Shown piece after piece: positions 26,336-35,344 of a stretch of 64,000 nucleotides of DNA. A model generated the notes under the pieces. It ran no database searches. It saw only the letters and a program-made list of their open reading frames with translations, and was not told where the DNA came from. This stretch comes from Aporhodopirellula rubra (GTDB lineage Bacteria; Planctomycetota; Planctomycetia; Pirellulales; Pirellulaceae). Positions within the stretch are counted from its first letter, which is position 1. The number at the start of each line of letters is the position of its first letter. The translations under genes were made by a program, and so were the position numbers. Location: contig NZ_JACHXU010000012.1 in assembly GCF_014192335.1 (NCBI RefSeq), positions 1-64,000 of the forward strand. The letters run 5' to 3'.

Positions 26336-26436
26336 CCTCCCTCCGGGAGGAACGAGCGAAGAGAGGGGCGGGTCGGAAATCGATTCCACCGCAAAACCCT
26401 CCCCGGCCCGAAACGGGCCGATCCTCCCAAAGGGAG
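26336..26436. repeat. Triple-hairpin intergenic element
   Basis: Three perfect stems lie within 101 bases between the aldolase and the dehydrogenase: CCTCCC-TCC-GGGAGG (26336-26350), CGGCCCG-AAA-CGGGCCG (26404-26420) and CTCCC-AAA-GGGAG (26424-26436). It may be a dispersed planctomycete repeat or an mRNA processing/attenuation element that tunes expression of the last gene. Confidence 0.6.
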
Positions 26437-26508
26437 TGTGAAGGCAAAACTCGTCAATTCCTCCGCACACCCTCAACCCACTCCACTCCCACACCACTGA
26501 ACATCACT

Positions 26509-27444
26509 ATGAAAGTTTCGATCATCGGCGGCGGCGGTTTGGTTGGTTCGTGTGCCGCGTATGCACTTCAGTGCGGCGGCCTTGCCAACGAAATCGCACT
26601 CCTGGACGTCAACGAAGAACTCGCCGTTGGACACGCACTCGACCTGCAGCACGGATCACCCAGCGTTGCCAACCAGAAATTCGCGGGCGGCGGATACGAA
26701 CACATTCCTTCGAGTGACGTGATTTGCATCACCGCGGGTCTGCGACGTAAACCCGATGAATCGCGGTTGGACTTGATCAACCGGAACACCGACCTGTTCA
26801 TGCAAATCCTGCGTGACGTCAAAGCGGCCGGGCCGAAGCCATCGGCAATTGTGCTCGTCGTCAGCAATCCGGTCGACATCCTCACCTATGTCGCCGCTCA
26901 AACGCTCGACCTGCCGGTCGGCCAAGTCATCGGACTCGGAACGCAACTCGACACGATTCGCTTCTGTTCGTTGATCGCCGAACAACTCGGCGCGCCTCCT
27001 GCACAAACCAAAGCGTTGATCCTCGGCGAACACGGCGAGTCGATGGTGCCGATTTGGAGCAGTGCAACAATCGCCGGTTTACCACTCGAAAAGTATCCCG
27101 GTTGGAACCCGTCGCTCGCCGGTGAATTGTTCACCCGCACCCGCGGCAGTGGTGCTGAAGTCATTAGCCGTAAAGGCGGTGCCGGGTTCGCTGTCGGAAT
27201 CGCGATCCGTGATTGCATCGACGCGATCATCTTAGACAACGACGTCGTCCTGCCGATCAGCAGCGTGCAAAACGGATGCTACGGCGTCCGCGATGTCGCA
27301 CTCAGCGTCCCAACGGTTCTCGGTCGAACGGGCGTTCAAGCGACCATGGAAATTGACCTGTGGCCGAAGGAAGTCCAAGGGATCCGTGCCAGCGGCACGG
27401 CACTCCGCAAGACGCTCGACACGGTTCTGCAACGGATTCGCTAA
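26509..27444 (+). CDS. Lactate/malate dehydrogenase-family enzyme, last gene of the BMC operon
   Basis: 311 residues. NAD-binding GGGGLVG at 7-13 with Asp33; VVSNPVDILTY; GTQLDTIRF with Arg151; catalytic His175 in ILGEHGESMVPIWS. The specificity loop reads AGLRRKPDESR. The residue equivalent to LDH Gln102 is Arg80, as in malate dehydrogenases, while the flanking ESRLDL is LDH-like, so the substrate cannot be read off. It may oxidise or reduce lactate, or recycle NAD+ using lactaldehyde. No encapsulation helix is seen. The long upstream in-frame stretch is hairpin-rich non-coding DNA, so the ATG at 26509 was chosen. Confidence 0.88.
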   Translation: MKVSIIGGGGLVGSCAAYALQCGGLANEIALLDVNEELAVGHALDLQHGSPSVANQKFAGGGYEHIPSSDVICITAGLRRKPDESRLDLINRNTDLFMQILRDVKAAGPKPSAIVLVVSNPVDILTYVAAQTLDLPVGQVIGLGTQLDTIRFCSLIAEQLGAPPAQTKALILGEHGESMVPIWSSATIAGLPLEKYPGWNPSLAGELFTRTRGSGAEVISRKGGAGFAVGIAIRDCIDAIILDNDVVLPISSVQNGCYGVRDVALSVPTVLGRTGVQATMEIDLWPKEVQGIRASGTALRKTLDTVLQRIR

Positions 27445-28149
27445 CCACGATGCTGACATGCTAGTGATCAACGGATGAACGCCCACTCGCGAAATCGCCC
27501 CGGCGAATCGCGAGCACCAACGGAATTCATCTTGAGTCACAGCCACCGGAGTCATAACGGCGGTACGCAAAGATCACCGCCACTGAAAGCCCTCCGCGTG
27601 ACTTTCAAAACCATAAACCCAGCAGTGACCAAACCGGCGGGAAGCCAATTCAACGTCGCACCCAAATTCGAATCACTGTCCCCGCAAACGCAGTGTTGTT
27701 TTGTACCGTTCTATGCTGGACGATTACGTTTAGGCGACTATGTTATATGACTCCCCACTGACTGAAGTGGGGCTATTCGAGAAGACGATCGCGTCGACTC
27801 GGGGACAGGCAAAAGATCTCGAAAATCGATAGTTTGTGTTCGCCGGTGTGCGGATTGGACCTCTCAATTTCGCCTCCCAAGATGAGAAGACGCGGCAATT
27901 TGTCCAGTCTAAGTATTCTAGGCTTTTTGGGTTATTGTGGTCTTTCTTCTGAATCGGTCTTAGATAGACTGACTGAACAAGAAAATCGAGATGGAACCGA
28001 TTTGCGCCCCGACGGGGTGCGTGGGGTAATGGGATTAGCATGTAACGGCTGCGTATTTCAGCGTTCCTCGCACCCCCTCAGGTCGCAAATGGGTTTTCTC
28101 TCTCTCATTTTGATGGCTCTCTGGTCGAAGAGACCGCCGACGAGACGCT
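27445..28149. other. 705-base region without a supported gene, downstream of the BMC operon
   Basis: Base composition is more AT-rich than the neighbours and the short open frames lack family or codon character. It holds a strong hairpin (27753-27772) and a weaker GCCCCGACGGGGT-type hairpin near 28003-28020. It may be the remnant of a mobile element or a long 3' region. Confidence 0.5.
27753..27772. repeat. Strong hairpin resembling an IS200/IS605 end
   Basis: CCCCACT and AGTGGGG flank GACTGA. Subterminal hairpins of this form are common at IS200/IS605 ends. No tnpA or tnpB gene is nearby, so it could be a solo end, or simply a transcript-end hairpin for the BMC operon. Confidence 0.45.
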
Positions 28150-28518
28150 TTAATTAGCCCAGATTTGCTCGTAGACCGCCGGCCCAAAAATCATCAGGCC
28201 GATGCCGATCGCGGTGATCGACGCCATCAAAACCGCAGCGGCGGCGACGTCGAGTGCCCGCCCGATTCTCGGATCCCGCTCGGGATGCACAACGCCGACC
28301 AATAGCTCGACCGCCGTATTGAGCAGTTCCGCGGTCAGCACTCCGCCGATCGCGAAAAACAGGGCCACCCATTGCCATTGCGGTAACCGAAGCACGCCGG
28401 CGAGTACCAACACAACGGCCGTGACGCTCAGATGCACGTAGAAGCTGTTCTGATCGCGAACCGCCCAAAACAGGCCTGAGAACGCGACTCGGAATTTATT
28501 GCTCCACGCGCGTAACAT
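28150..28518 (-). CDS. dgkA: Diacylglycerol kinase DgkA
   Basis: A small integral membrane kinase of about 122 residues from ATG 28518, the usual size. It has an amphipathic start (MLRAWSNKFRVAFSGLFWAVRDQNSFYVHL), then three membrane helices, with the signature AELLNTAVELLVG after IGGVLTAE. DgkA phosphorylates diacylglycerol or undecaprenol in the inner membrane. A GTG at 28542 is an alternative start and would overlap the end of lptD by 20 bases. It follows lptD directly on the minus strand, consistent with an envelope operon. Confidence 0.9.
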   Translation of the reverse strand: MLRAWSNKFRVAFSGLFWAVRDQNSFYVHLSVTAVVLVLAGVLRLPQWQWVALFFAIGGVLTAELLNTAVELLVGVVHPERDPRIGRALDVAAAAVLMASITAIGIGLMIFGPAVYEQIWAN

Positions 28519-28522
28519 GCCG

Positions 28523-31500
28523 CTACTCGATTCCTTCCACACCCGGCGGCGGAATTTGCTGACCGCCGAGACGTCCGAGTCGTGACGACGGCAGGAACCG
28601 CGGCTCGACCATAAATCCGAAACTGGTGTTATCCCGTCCGGCGTCGACGTTCGCTCCGATTTGAACCAGGAACGATTCGCCGATTCGTGTCAAACCGAAC
28701 GACTGACCGACGTTCCCCGTTTCACCGAAGTCGTAGGTATTACCGGCCGAGACGATCCACTTTTCGTTGAGCCGATGATCGAGTTTGGTTCGCAACACCG
28801 TGCTACTGATCGGGCCTTCGAGTGAGAGCAGACCGACGTAGAAATCGCCGACACCCGGTCGGCTCGTCCTCACACCGCCACTGAACGACCGCAATCCCTC
28901 GTCGAACCAATCGATGTACCCGTCGCTTAACAAAGTCACGCGGTCGCCGAGGTTGTACTGAGCGTCGTAGATTGTCGGGCCGAGTGTTTCGCCAAAGTTA
29001 TCACGGTCCTGTTTCGGGAACAGGATTGTCTCAATGTCCAACCGGAACAGGTCGACGATGCGTTCACGTCCGGGCAAGCCGCGTTTGGTTTGGAAGCGAT
29101 GTTTCATTCCGAGACGCAGTTGCTGCAGATCATCCGCGACCGTGTCACTCGGACTGGTCACGTTCCGCTGAATCCCTTGCCGCAACGCGTAGTTGCGAGG
29201 GTCGTACTGATCGGCGAGCGTTCCGCCAAACGTGTCGTTAATGAACACGCGCCGGAACTCTTCTTGGGCGTTGTCATCGAGCGGGTCGTAAAGCGGCAGG
29301 TCCTGATAATCCGTGTCGCTGTCGGCGTAAAAGTACTCTGCCGACAAATCGACTTTGTGCGCGAGTCCGCGAACGTTCAGCAGACTGCTTTGGATCGTCG
29401 AGTCGACACGCGAGAAGGGCAGGTTCGCTCGAATGCCTCCGCCGCCCCACAGACGTGTCACCGAATCTCCGTCAACACCTTCGCCGTAGTAAGCCGCCTC
29501 GCCGATCGCAAACGGAGCGATTTTGGCGACGCCGGCTTGGATCGGCATCGAGAGTTCTTGACGGGTTCGCGTCACCACGCCTTCCCGGTCGAACTCGCCG
29601 GGCAGGACAGAGGTGTTCGCCGCGATGACGGGATCCAACGGTACTTCGGCGGTGTTCAGTTTTTCGTAACCCGCTTCGTTGTGCATCGACCACGTCAGTC
29701 GATCCCCTAACAGCGATCCGCCCAACGCGTAGTGGTTGAAAGAGGGAACCCGTTCGGTTTCTTGATAGAAGTCGTTGATTTGGATATTGAAGTTTGCATC
29801 GAACAATTGCGAGCCCGCGTATTTGCGAAGCCGCATGCCGGTGGTCCGATCGGGATCCTGATCCCATTCCTGTTCGAAATACTGTTCCAGGAAATTACGA
29901 TCGCTGAGGTAGCCCAACTCCGCGACGAATTCCCATCCGCCGGGAAGGTAGTGACGATGCTTCAACGTCGTTCGACCGCGAAGGTCTTCTTCGGGTGTAA
30001 GCTCGCGCCGGCCACGACCGAGCACATCGAGCCCGTCGTCCTTGATCGTGTAACTGTCATACGTGCCCGTCACGGGACCGGCGATCCCGAACATGCTCGA
30101 CCGTGTGTACGTCGTTCGCCCGCCGATCGCGGGGCCTCGGTCGCTGAGGTAGTCCGTCAAGAGAATCGACTCGACGCCATCGGGCGCGTTCATGCCCAGC
30201 AGTTGAAACAGATCCCATTCGAGCAGCACTTGGCTACCGAAAATGTCATCATTTTTGATATCCGCCCCGGTGAGGTAGAACGTCGGCTTGCGGAGCGGCG
30301 TGGAGAATCGCGGCCAATACAGCACCGGGATTCCGCCCAAGTAAACAAAGTTGCCACCACTCGAAACATATGGCTCACTATCCGGGACGACTTGCCCCGT
30401 CGCTTTATCGACCCGAGCGGTCGGTTTTTGAGTGAGCGATAACTCGTTGCTTTGCAACCAATAACGAGGCACACCCATCCGGCTGCTCGTGACGGCGGCG
30501 TTGTTGGCGATGTAGTTGCCACGGGCGACCTGACGCATCACTTCGGCTTTGACGCGAACGGTGCCTTGGTATTGTGGGATAGTCGCGATCGCCTCGGCAT
30601 CGAGAACCACGCCGATTTCGCGAGACGCGTTGTAGTACATCGCGTCGGCATAAATGATCTGCTCGCCCTGACGAACGACGATATCGCCTTCGAGGTACAG
30701 TTCGCCTTCGGACGCCGCGGCACTCGCTGCGCCGGTAATGATATCGCCCAACGGTGGTGTCCAAGCGACGATGCGGTTGGCCGACAATGAAACCGTTCCG
30801 AGAGGCACGCGAAGGCCCGTCGGAGTTTGCGCAGTGAGATCGCGGACGAGGACGGTAATCCCGCCACGCGCGATTACGATCGTTTCGTTGTCAGCGACGC
30901 GAGTAATCGTTTCAAATTCAGCAGGTCGTGACGCACCACGCGAGAGTATCTCGACTGTCTTGCTGCCGCCACCGATCGAATACGACCAACCACCCGTCGT
31001 ACCGCCGTCACCGGTCAGGATCGGAGGTTCGGGTAGCGGCATGACTGGATCAAACGAGCCCGCTTCGGGATAGGCGGGCGCCGCGTATGGCGACTCCGGA
31101 TACGGGGATGCTGGATTCTGGGACGCCGAGTAGGGAGATGCCAAATTCTGCGGACCGGCAAAGCCACTAGAGGCCCCAGCGGAGCCGTTCGGTTGGTTCG
31201 GGTATCCGTTGAGTTGGTTCGGGTCGGTCACAATGCCGGACTCATCCCATACCAATCCCGTGGGCGGCATGCTCTGCGAGTTGGGCGCCGCGTTCGGTGT
31301 CGAGTTGGGAACCGGCTGAATGTATTGAACGGGAACGATCCCCGACGAATTCGACTCCGTCGGCAGGTTAAGCGGCGCAGTCTCGATTGCCGGTTCGTTT
31401 GTTGGCGCCGTTAGACCGCACTTGGTCCACCACACCGAGGGCACGTCAGTCGATCCGCGATATTGCTGCGCCCGAATCTCCGGCGGCGCCGTCAATCGCA

Positions 31501-32134
31501 AGTGCGCCACGATCGGTTCGCGGGTCTTCTTGTTTGATCCGATTTGGACTTTGTCCATCAACAGATGAACGTCGATCGAGTTACCGATCCCGTCGACGAC
31601 AAAGAAAATTGATTCAGCCTCGAATCGCTTTCCTTGATGTTCCAAAACACAGTTACCTGTCAGCAACGTGCAATCGAGGGACATCGGTAGCGCGTACAAA
31701 CTCGATGATGAGGCAGGTTGCTCGCGCTGCCAACGGTACACCGTTTGGCCGCGAACCGAGAGCACGTCGTCAACCGGAGTCGCCGCGATACGCGTGGGTC
31801 GTTCCGCCGCTTTCGGGGGTGCCTCCCCGCGTGAAACACTGCCCCCCATGCACAGCCCGATTGCCATGAGCAGGAGGACTCGAATCGATTTTTGCCGAGT
31901 CGCGGGCGCAGCGAAAAGTCTCGCACGAACCCAATTCTTTTTTGGATCAGAGCGAGTCAGAAGTTCGTTTCGAGAATCGGCAGTGGCCAAAAAGGCGACT
32001 TCAGGGAGGAATGGGTATAGAAAACACGGCTTTTTTCGTGGCTGCCCCAACGAAAGCAGTCCGTCTCGGGCGACATTACGAAAGCCAACGTTCCATCCAC
32101 AAGCCAAATTCCGATCAACGCAAATCGCATCCAC
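28523..32134 (-). CDS. lptD: LptD-like outer-membrane LPS-assembly protein
   Basis: Up to 1,203 residues. A hydrophobic export segment (IRVLLLMAIGLCMGG) lies near residues 84-98. An OstA/LptA-like N-terminal part contains SLSANRIVAWTPP and YLEGDIVVRQGEQIIYADAMYYN. A Pro/Ser/Asn-rich linker sits around 285-360. The C-terminal two thirds have the LptD barrel character (VSSGGNFVYLGGIPVLYWPRFSTPL, then many alternating aromatic strands). LptD inserts LPS into the outer leaflet. The true start is uncertain: the first 47 residues are not signal-like, and a TTG at 31990 or a start nearer the hydrophobic segment is possible. Confidence 0.82.
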   Translation of the reverse strand: MDAICVDRNLACGWNVGFRNVARDGLLSLGQPRKKPCFLYPFLPEVAFLATADSRNELLTRSDPKKNWVRARLFAAPATRQKSIRVLLLMAIGLCMGGSVSRGEAPPKAAERPTRIAATPVDDVLSVRGQTVYRWQREQPASSSSLYALPMSLDCTLLTGNCVLEHQGKRFEAESIFFVVDGIGNSIDVHLLMDKVQIGSNKKTREPIVAHLRLTAPPEIRAQQYRGSTDVPSVWWTKCGLTAPTNEPAIETAPLNLPTESNSSGIVPVQYIQPVPNSTPNAAPNSQSMPPTGLVWDESGIVTDPNQLNGYPNQPNGSAGASSGFAGPQNLASPYSASQNPASPYPESPYAAPAYPEAGSFDPVMPLPEPPILTGDGGTTGGWSYSIGGGSKTVEILSRGASRPAEFETITRVADNETIVIARGGITVLVRDLTAQTPTGLRVPLGTVSLSANRIVAWTPPLGDIITGAASAAASEGELYLEGDIVVRQGEQIIYADAMYYNASREIGVVLDAEAIATIPQYQGTVRVKAEVMRQVARGNYIANNAAVTSSRMGVPRYWLQSNELSLTQKPTARVDKATGQVVPDSEPYVSSGGNFVYLGGIPVLYWPRFSTPLRKPTFYLTGADIKNDDIFGSQVLLEWDLFQLLGMNAPDGVESILLTDYLSDRGPAIGGRTTYTRSSMFGIAGPVTGTYDSYTIKDDGLDVLGRGRRELTPEEDLRGRTTLKHRHYLPGGWEFVAELGYLSDRNFLEQYFEQEWDQDPDRTTGMRLRKYAGSQLFDANFNIQINDFYQETERVPSFNHYALGGSLLGDRLTWSMHNEAGYEKLNTAEVPLDPVIAANTSVLPGEFDREGVVTRTRQELSMPIQAGVAKIAPFAIGEAAYYGEGVDGDSVTRLWGGGGIRANLPFSRVDSTIQSSLLNVRGLAHKVDLSAEYFYADSDTDYQDLPLYDPLDDNAQEEFRRVFINDTFGGTLADQYDPRNYALRQGIQRNVTSPSDTVADDLQQLRLGMKHRFQTKRGLPGRERIVDLFRLDIETILFPKQDRDNFGETLGPTIYDAQYNLGDRVTLLSDGYIDWFDEGLRSFSGGVRTSRPGVGDFYVGLLSLEGPISSTVLRTKLDHRLNEKWIVSAGNTYDFGETGNVGQSFGLTRIGESFLVQIGANVDAGRDNTSFGFMVEPRFLPSSRLGRLGGQQIPPPGVEGIE

Positions 32135-32640
32135 GAAACGCGATCGATTCTAGAGTGCCTGCGTTTTTTCACCGCCCGCTAAACGACGCGCCCAAACCGC
32201 CGGGAAACTCGCTGCAAGGAACCTTTTCCTGTTCCTGCGCCTATTTCCTGCGCCTGTCCCCGCGTACGGAATCGGCAAATCGGTCGCAGGTCCATTGCGT
32301 TCCCAGATGCAGGCAGTCAACAATGCCGCGAACACGATTGCAGGCCCCGGTTCACCTGAAATTGGTCCACTTCAGTAGAATTTGGTCCACCGTCTGGCAG
32401 GGGTCGCTACGAAGAACCTGGAGCCGGTAGTGTTTGCTTGGGGCCGACTGACGTCTGAAACACCTCGGGCGTACACGAACTCGTCGGCAATCAACAACAC
32501 CTCTGAGCCTCGTGGCGTAAAGAACGTGGCGTAAAGAACGTGGCAGTTAAAACAATTGTGACTTCGATTCCGCAGGTCAGCCAACGCGAGAGTCCTGCAT
32601 CGATTTTTTTTGGTGGTGATATTCCTAGGGTGATTGATTG
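32135..32640. other. 506-base intergenic space between divergent lptD and DUF4416 genes
   Basis: No gene is supported. It contains two TTGGTCCAC direct repeats (32363-32371 and 32382-32390), part of a dispersed repeat described separately, and a CGTGGCGTAAAGAA duplication near 32514-32540. Promoters for both flanking genes should be here. Confidence 0.45.
32382..32415. repeat. Dispersed intergenic repeat, degenerate copy
   Basis: TTGGTCCACCGTCTGGCAGGG then GTCGCTACGAAGAA resembles the copies at 35175 and 56412 (GTCCACCG, CTGG, GGCTAC, GCAAAGA), but the stem is damaged. Confidence 0.45.
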
Positions 32641-33198
32641 ATGGCAGCTCCACGACTGGTTGAACCCGTGGTTCGCTTTTGCGCGGTGATCTCGCGACAT
32701 GCGGAGGCTCGCCAGTGGGCTCTGCAACGGCTGACGCAGCGTTGGGGCGCGACGGCAGAAATCTCCTTGCCCTCGTCATTCACCGCGGGTGGTTTCTACG
32801 ACGACGAGATGGGAACCGGCCTGACGAAGGAACTCGTCGCGATCGAACAGTTCGCTGATCCGGCGGGGCTCGCCGATTGGAAAACCACCACGAACGATTG
32901 GGAACGCGAATACGCCGAGACCGCCGACCACGAGGAAACCAGGCCGCTGAACCTCGACCCCGGTTACGTCACCCAAGCCAAGTTGGTACTCGCGACAATT
33001 AAAGATCGCGACCATCGTTTGTATCTGAAGGACGGGATCTTCGCGGAAGTCACGCTGAATTTCATGGGCGGTCGTTGGGTCCATCATCGTTGGACCTATC
33101 CCGACTATCGCACCGATTCGGTAGCCGAGTTCGCGATGCGATGTCGCGATCGGTTGCGTTCGCATCTGTTGGAAACCGGCGGATTCCGTCGGGTTTGA
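32641..33198 (+). CDS. DUF4416-family protein
   Basis: 185 residues, cytoplasmic. It matches the DUF4416 pattern: VVRFCAVISRHAEARQWALQRLTQRWG, PSSFTAGGFYDDEMGTGLTKELVAIEQF, RPLNLDPGYVTQAKLVLATIKDRDHRLYLKDGIFAEVTLNF, WTYPDYRT. The family is widespread but functionally undefined. The ATG at 32641 is directly preceded by an in-frame TTG. It stands alone between two gene-free spaces. Confidence 0.85.
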   Translation: MAAPRLVEPVVRFCAVISRHAEARQWALQRLTQRWGATAEISLPSSFTAGGFYDDEMGTGLTKELVAIEQFADPAGLADWKTTTNDWEREYAETADHEETRPLNLDPGYVTQAKLVLATIKDRDHRLYLKDGIFAEVTLNFMGGRWVHHRWTYPDYRTDSVAEFAMRCRDRLRSHLLETGGFRRV

Positions 33199-33503
33199 TG
33201 GGAGCTGCCCGTGAATAATGGCATCTCGTTTCGATGCCAAATTCACCATCGCTTCGGAGCCCTGCCACCGCAATGATCGTGTTTTTTGCGTTCACATCAG
33301 ACAAATTTAAATCTGGACCTCAGGGTGCTGTTTTTCCCCTGCTGCATGCCTTAGCGGTTACACGGGGCCGGTTGAGCCAAAGATACCTTTCATTGAGAGC
33401 GTACCTTTTGCACAATCTGCTCTTAATCGCTCCGGCAATAAATGAACGAGTGTCGGTGCGTCCTCTTCACTATCCGCTCGTCGTCTAACCTACCGTTGTC
33501 ATT
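33199..33503. other. 305-base intergenic space
   Basis: No gene. A 7-base-pair hairpin TGGCATC/GATGCCA (33219-33239) follows the DUF4416 stop by 20 bases and may end its transcript. The remainder should hold the promoter of the transporter gene. Confidence 0.4.
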
Positions 33504-35150
33504 GTGAATCCGGTCACCTTTTCCATTTTGGCCATCGTCGGCGTTGCCGTTGGTGGGTTACTTCTCGGCGGCGTTCGTGTCCGCAAAATCGGACTAGGGT
33601 CCGCTGGCGTGATGTTCGTCGGGATTCTCGCGGGCCACTGGGGAGCGACGCTCGATCACGAGGTCGCGGAATTCGCGAAAGAATTCGGCCTCGTGCTGTT
33701 CGTGTTCACGATCGGATTGCAACTCGGACCCGGGATTGTGCAACTGTGGAAGGACCAAGGACTCGTTCTCAACGGATTAGCGGTCGCTGTGGTGGTGATG
33801 GGCGTCCTGTTGGTGCTGATGTTTCATTCGATCATCGATTTGCCGGCCCTCGCCGCGGGCGGTTTGTTCAGCGGTGCGACCACCAACACCCCGTCGCTCG
33901 GTGCGGCCCAGCAAGCGGCGGCGACCGTTGCCGAAGAGGGCACCGACTTCGGGATGCTCGCATCGGCATACGCGGTGGCCTATCCCGGCGGTATCCTCGG
34001 GATCATCGCGACCATGTTGATCATGAAATCGATTTTCAAAATCGACGTCGAGGCGGAAGCGAAGTCAGCGGCGAGCCTTACCGGCGAACGATTCGAACCG
34101 ATCATTCGCAGATGCATCGAAGTTGACAACGAACACCTGTCCGAGCGTCGGTTCGGCGAAATCCCCGGCATCGAGGAGACCGGAGTCCGCGTATCGCGAA
34201 TCAAGCGAGGCGATTCGCTCACCGTCGACCCCGCAACGGACCAAACCGTCCTTCACCCTGGTGACATCATTCAGGTCGTCGGGACCGAGGCGGGTCTCAA
34301 CCGATTCGAACCTCTGATCGGTCGGCCGTCTGATTTTGATTTGATGGAATATACGAGCAACGCGTGCCACCGCCGCATCGTGGTGACCGATCCCGAAGTG
34401 ATCAACAAAACACTCCGCGATCTGTCACTGGACCTGATCTACAACGCAACCATTACGCGAATCATTCGCTCGGGCGTCGAAATGCCCGGCCGTGGGTCGA
34501 GCCGTTTGCAATACGGGGACGTGCTGCATGTGGTCAGCGATGAAGAGTCGCTCGATCGAGTAGCGAAGTTGCTGGGTAACTCGCTCAAAGCGATCAACGA
34601 AACCCAATTCGCCCCCGTTTTTCTCGGTATCTTCGTCGGCGTGGTCGTCGGTATGATTCCGATCTCGATTCCCGGCGTTCCGTTTCCGGTGAAGCTCGGC
34701 CTCGCCGGCGGACCGTTGATCGCCGCAATCGTCTTCAGCTTGCTCGGCAAAGTCGGCAAGTTCGTGTGGCACATTCCCTTCTCGGCCAACTTGGCACTGC
34801 GTGAGTTGGGCATCATCATGTTCCTGGCCAGTGCGGGATTGTCGGCCGGAAAGACGTTCTTCAGCGTCGCGCTGACATCGCAGGGGCTACTGTGGATGCT
34901 CGCCGGATTGGTCGTCACGATGGTGCCGCTGTTGATCGTCGGTTTGGTCGGCCGCCTGGTGTTCAAGGTGAACTACCTCACTCTCTGCGGCGTGATCGCG
35001 GGCAGCATGACGGACCCACCTGCACTCGCGTTCGCCAACACGCTCAGCGATTCATCGGCATGTGCCACCGGATACGCCGCCGTTTATCCATTGACGATGG
35101 TCATGCGAATCGTCGCCGCCCAAACCATCATCTACATGCTGTTCGCTTAG
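33504..35150 (+). CDS. AAE-family (AspT/YidE-like) membrane transporter with RCK_C domains
   Basis: 548 residues from a GTG. Hydrophobic N-terminal half (1-170) has GLVLFVFTIGLQLGPG and GGLFSGATTNTPSLGAAQQA. A cytoplasmic central region (about 185-365) contains two TrkA-C/RCK_C-like domains (GDSLTVDPATDQTVLHPGDIIQVVG; GSSRLQYGDVLHVVSDEESLDRVAKLLG). The second membrane half holds GIIMFLASAGLSAG and GVIAGSMTDPPALAFANTLSD. This is the layout of the aspartate:alanine exchanger family. Substrate cannot be named; the RCK_C domains suggest ligand gating. Neighbouring genes give no clue. Confidence 0.87.
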   Translation: MNPVTFSILAIVGVAVGGLLLGGVRVRKIGLGSAGVMFVGILAGHWGATLDHEVAEFAKEFGLVLFVFTIGLQLGPGIVQLWKDQGLVLNGLAVAVVVMGVLLVLMFHSIIDLPALAAGGLFSGATTNTPSLGAAQQAAATVAEEGTDFGMLASAYAVAYPGGILGIIATMLIMKSIFKIDVEAEAKSAASLTGERFEPIIRRCIEVDNEHLSERRFGEIPGIEETGVRVSRIKRGDSLTVDPATDQTVLHPGDIIQVVGTEAGLNRFEPLIGRPSDFDLMEYTSNACHRRIVVTDPEVINKTLRDLSLDLIYNATITRIIRSGVEMPGRGSSRLQYGDVLHVVSDEESLDRVAKLLGNSLKAINETQFAPVFLGIFVGVVVGMIPISIPGVPFPVKLGLAGGPLIAAIVFSLLGKVGKFVWHIPFSANLALRELGIIMFLASAGLSAGKTFFSVALTSQGLLWMLAGLVVTMVPLLIVGLVGRLVFKVNYLTLCGVIAGSMTDPPALAFANTLSDSSACATGYAAVYPLTMVMRIVAAQTIIYMLFA

Positions 35151-35174
35151 AAGTAACGACGTTCTTTCGAACGT

Positions 35175-35210
35175 GGTCCACCGCCTGGTGACGGTGGCTA
35201 CGGCAAAGAG
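35175..35210. repeat. Dispersed intergenic hairpin repeat
   Basis: CCACCG-CCTGGTGA-CGGTGG forms a 6-base-pair stem, followed by CTACGGCAAAGAG. The same layout recurs at 56412 and, damaged, at 32382. It lies just past the transporter stop. Confidence 0.55.
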
Positions 35211-35293
35211 CGAGGCGTTCTCGGGGAGAACGAACTGCCTGCGAGTCAGAAGATTTTGATTGAGTTGGGCGACGGATGTTCGCGCATTAAAAA

Positions 35294-35317
35294 AGCCCGC
35301 TGCGTTGGCAACGGGCT
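35294..35317. terminator. Bidirectional intrinsic terminator
   Basis: AGCCCG and CGGGCT pair, with an inner TGC/GCA pairing. An A-run precedes (35289-35294) and a T-run follows (35317-35322). It separates the convergent transporter and DUF1573 genes and can serve both. Confidence 0.85.
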
Positions 35318-35344
35318 TTTTTCTGTTCTCGTTAACGTGTCGTT

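Noticed and set aside
27475-27750. Possible small gene after the BMC operon
   Set aside because: No ribosome site, no homology pattern, and AT-rich non-coding composition.
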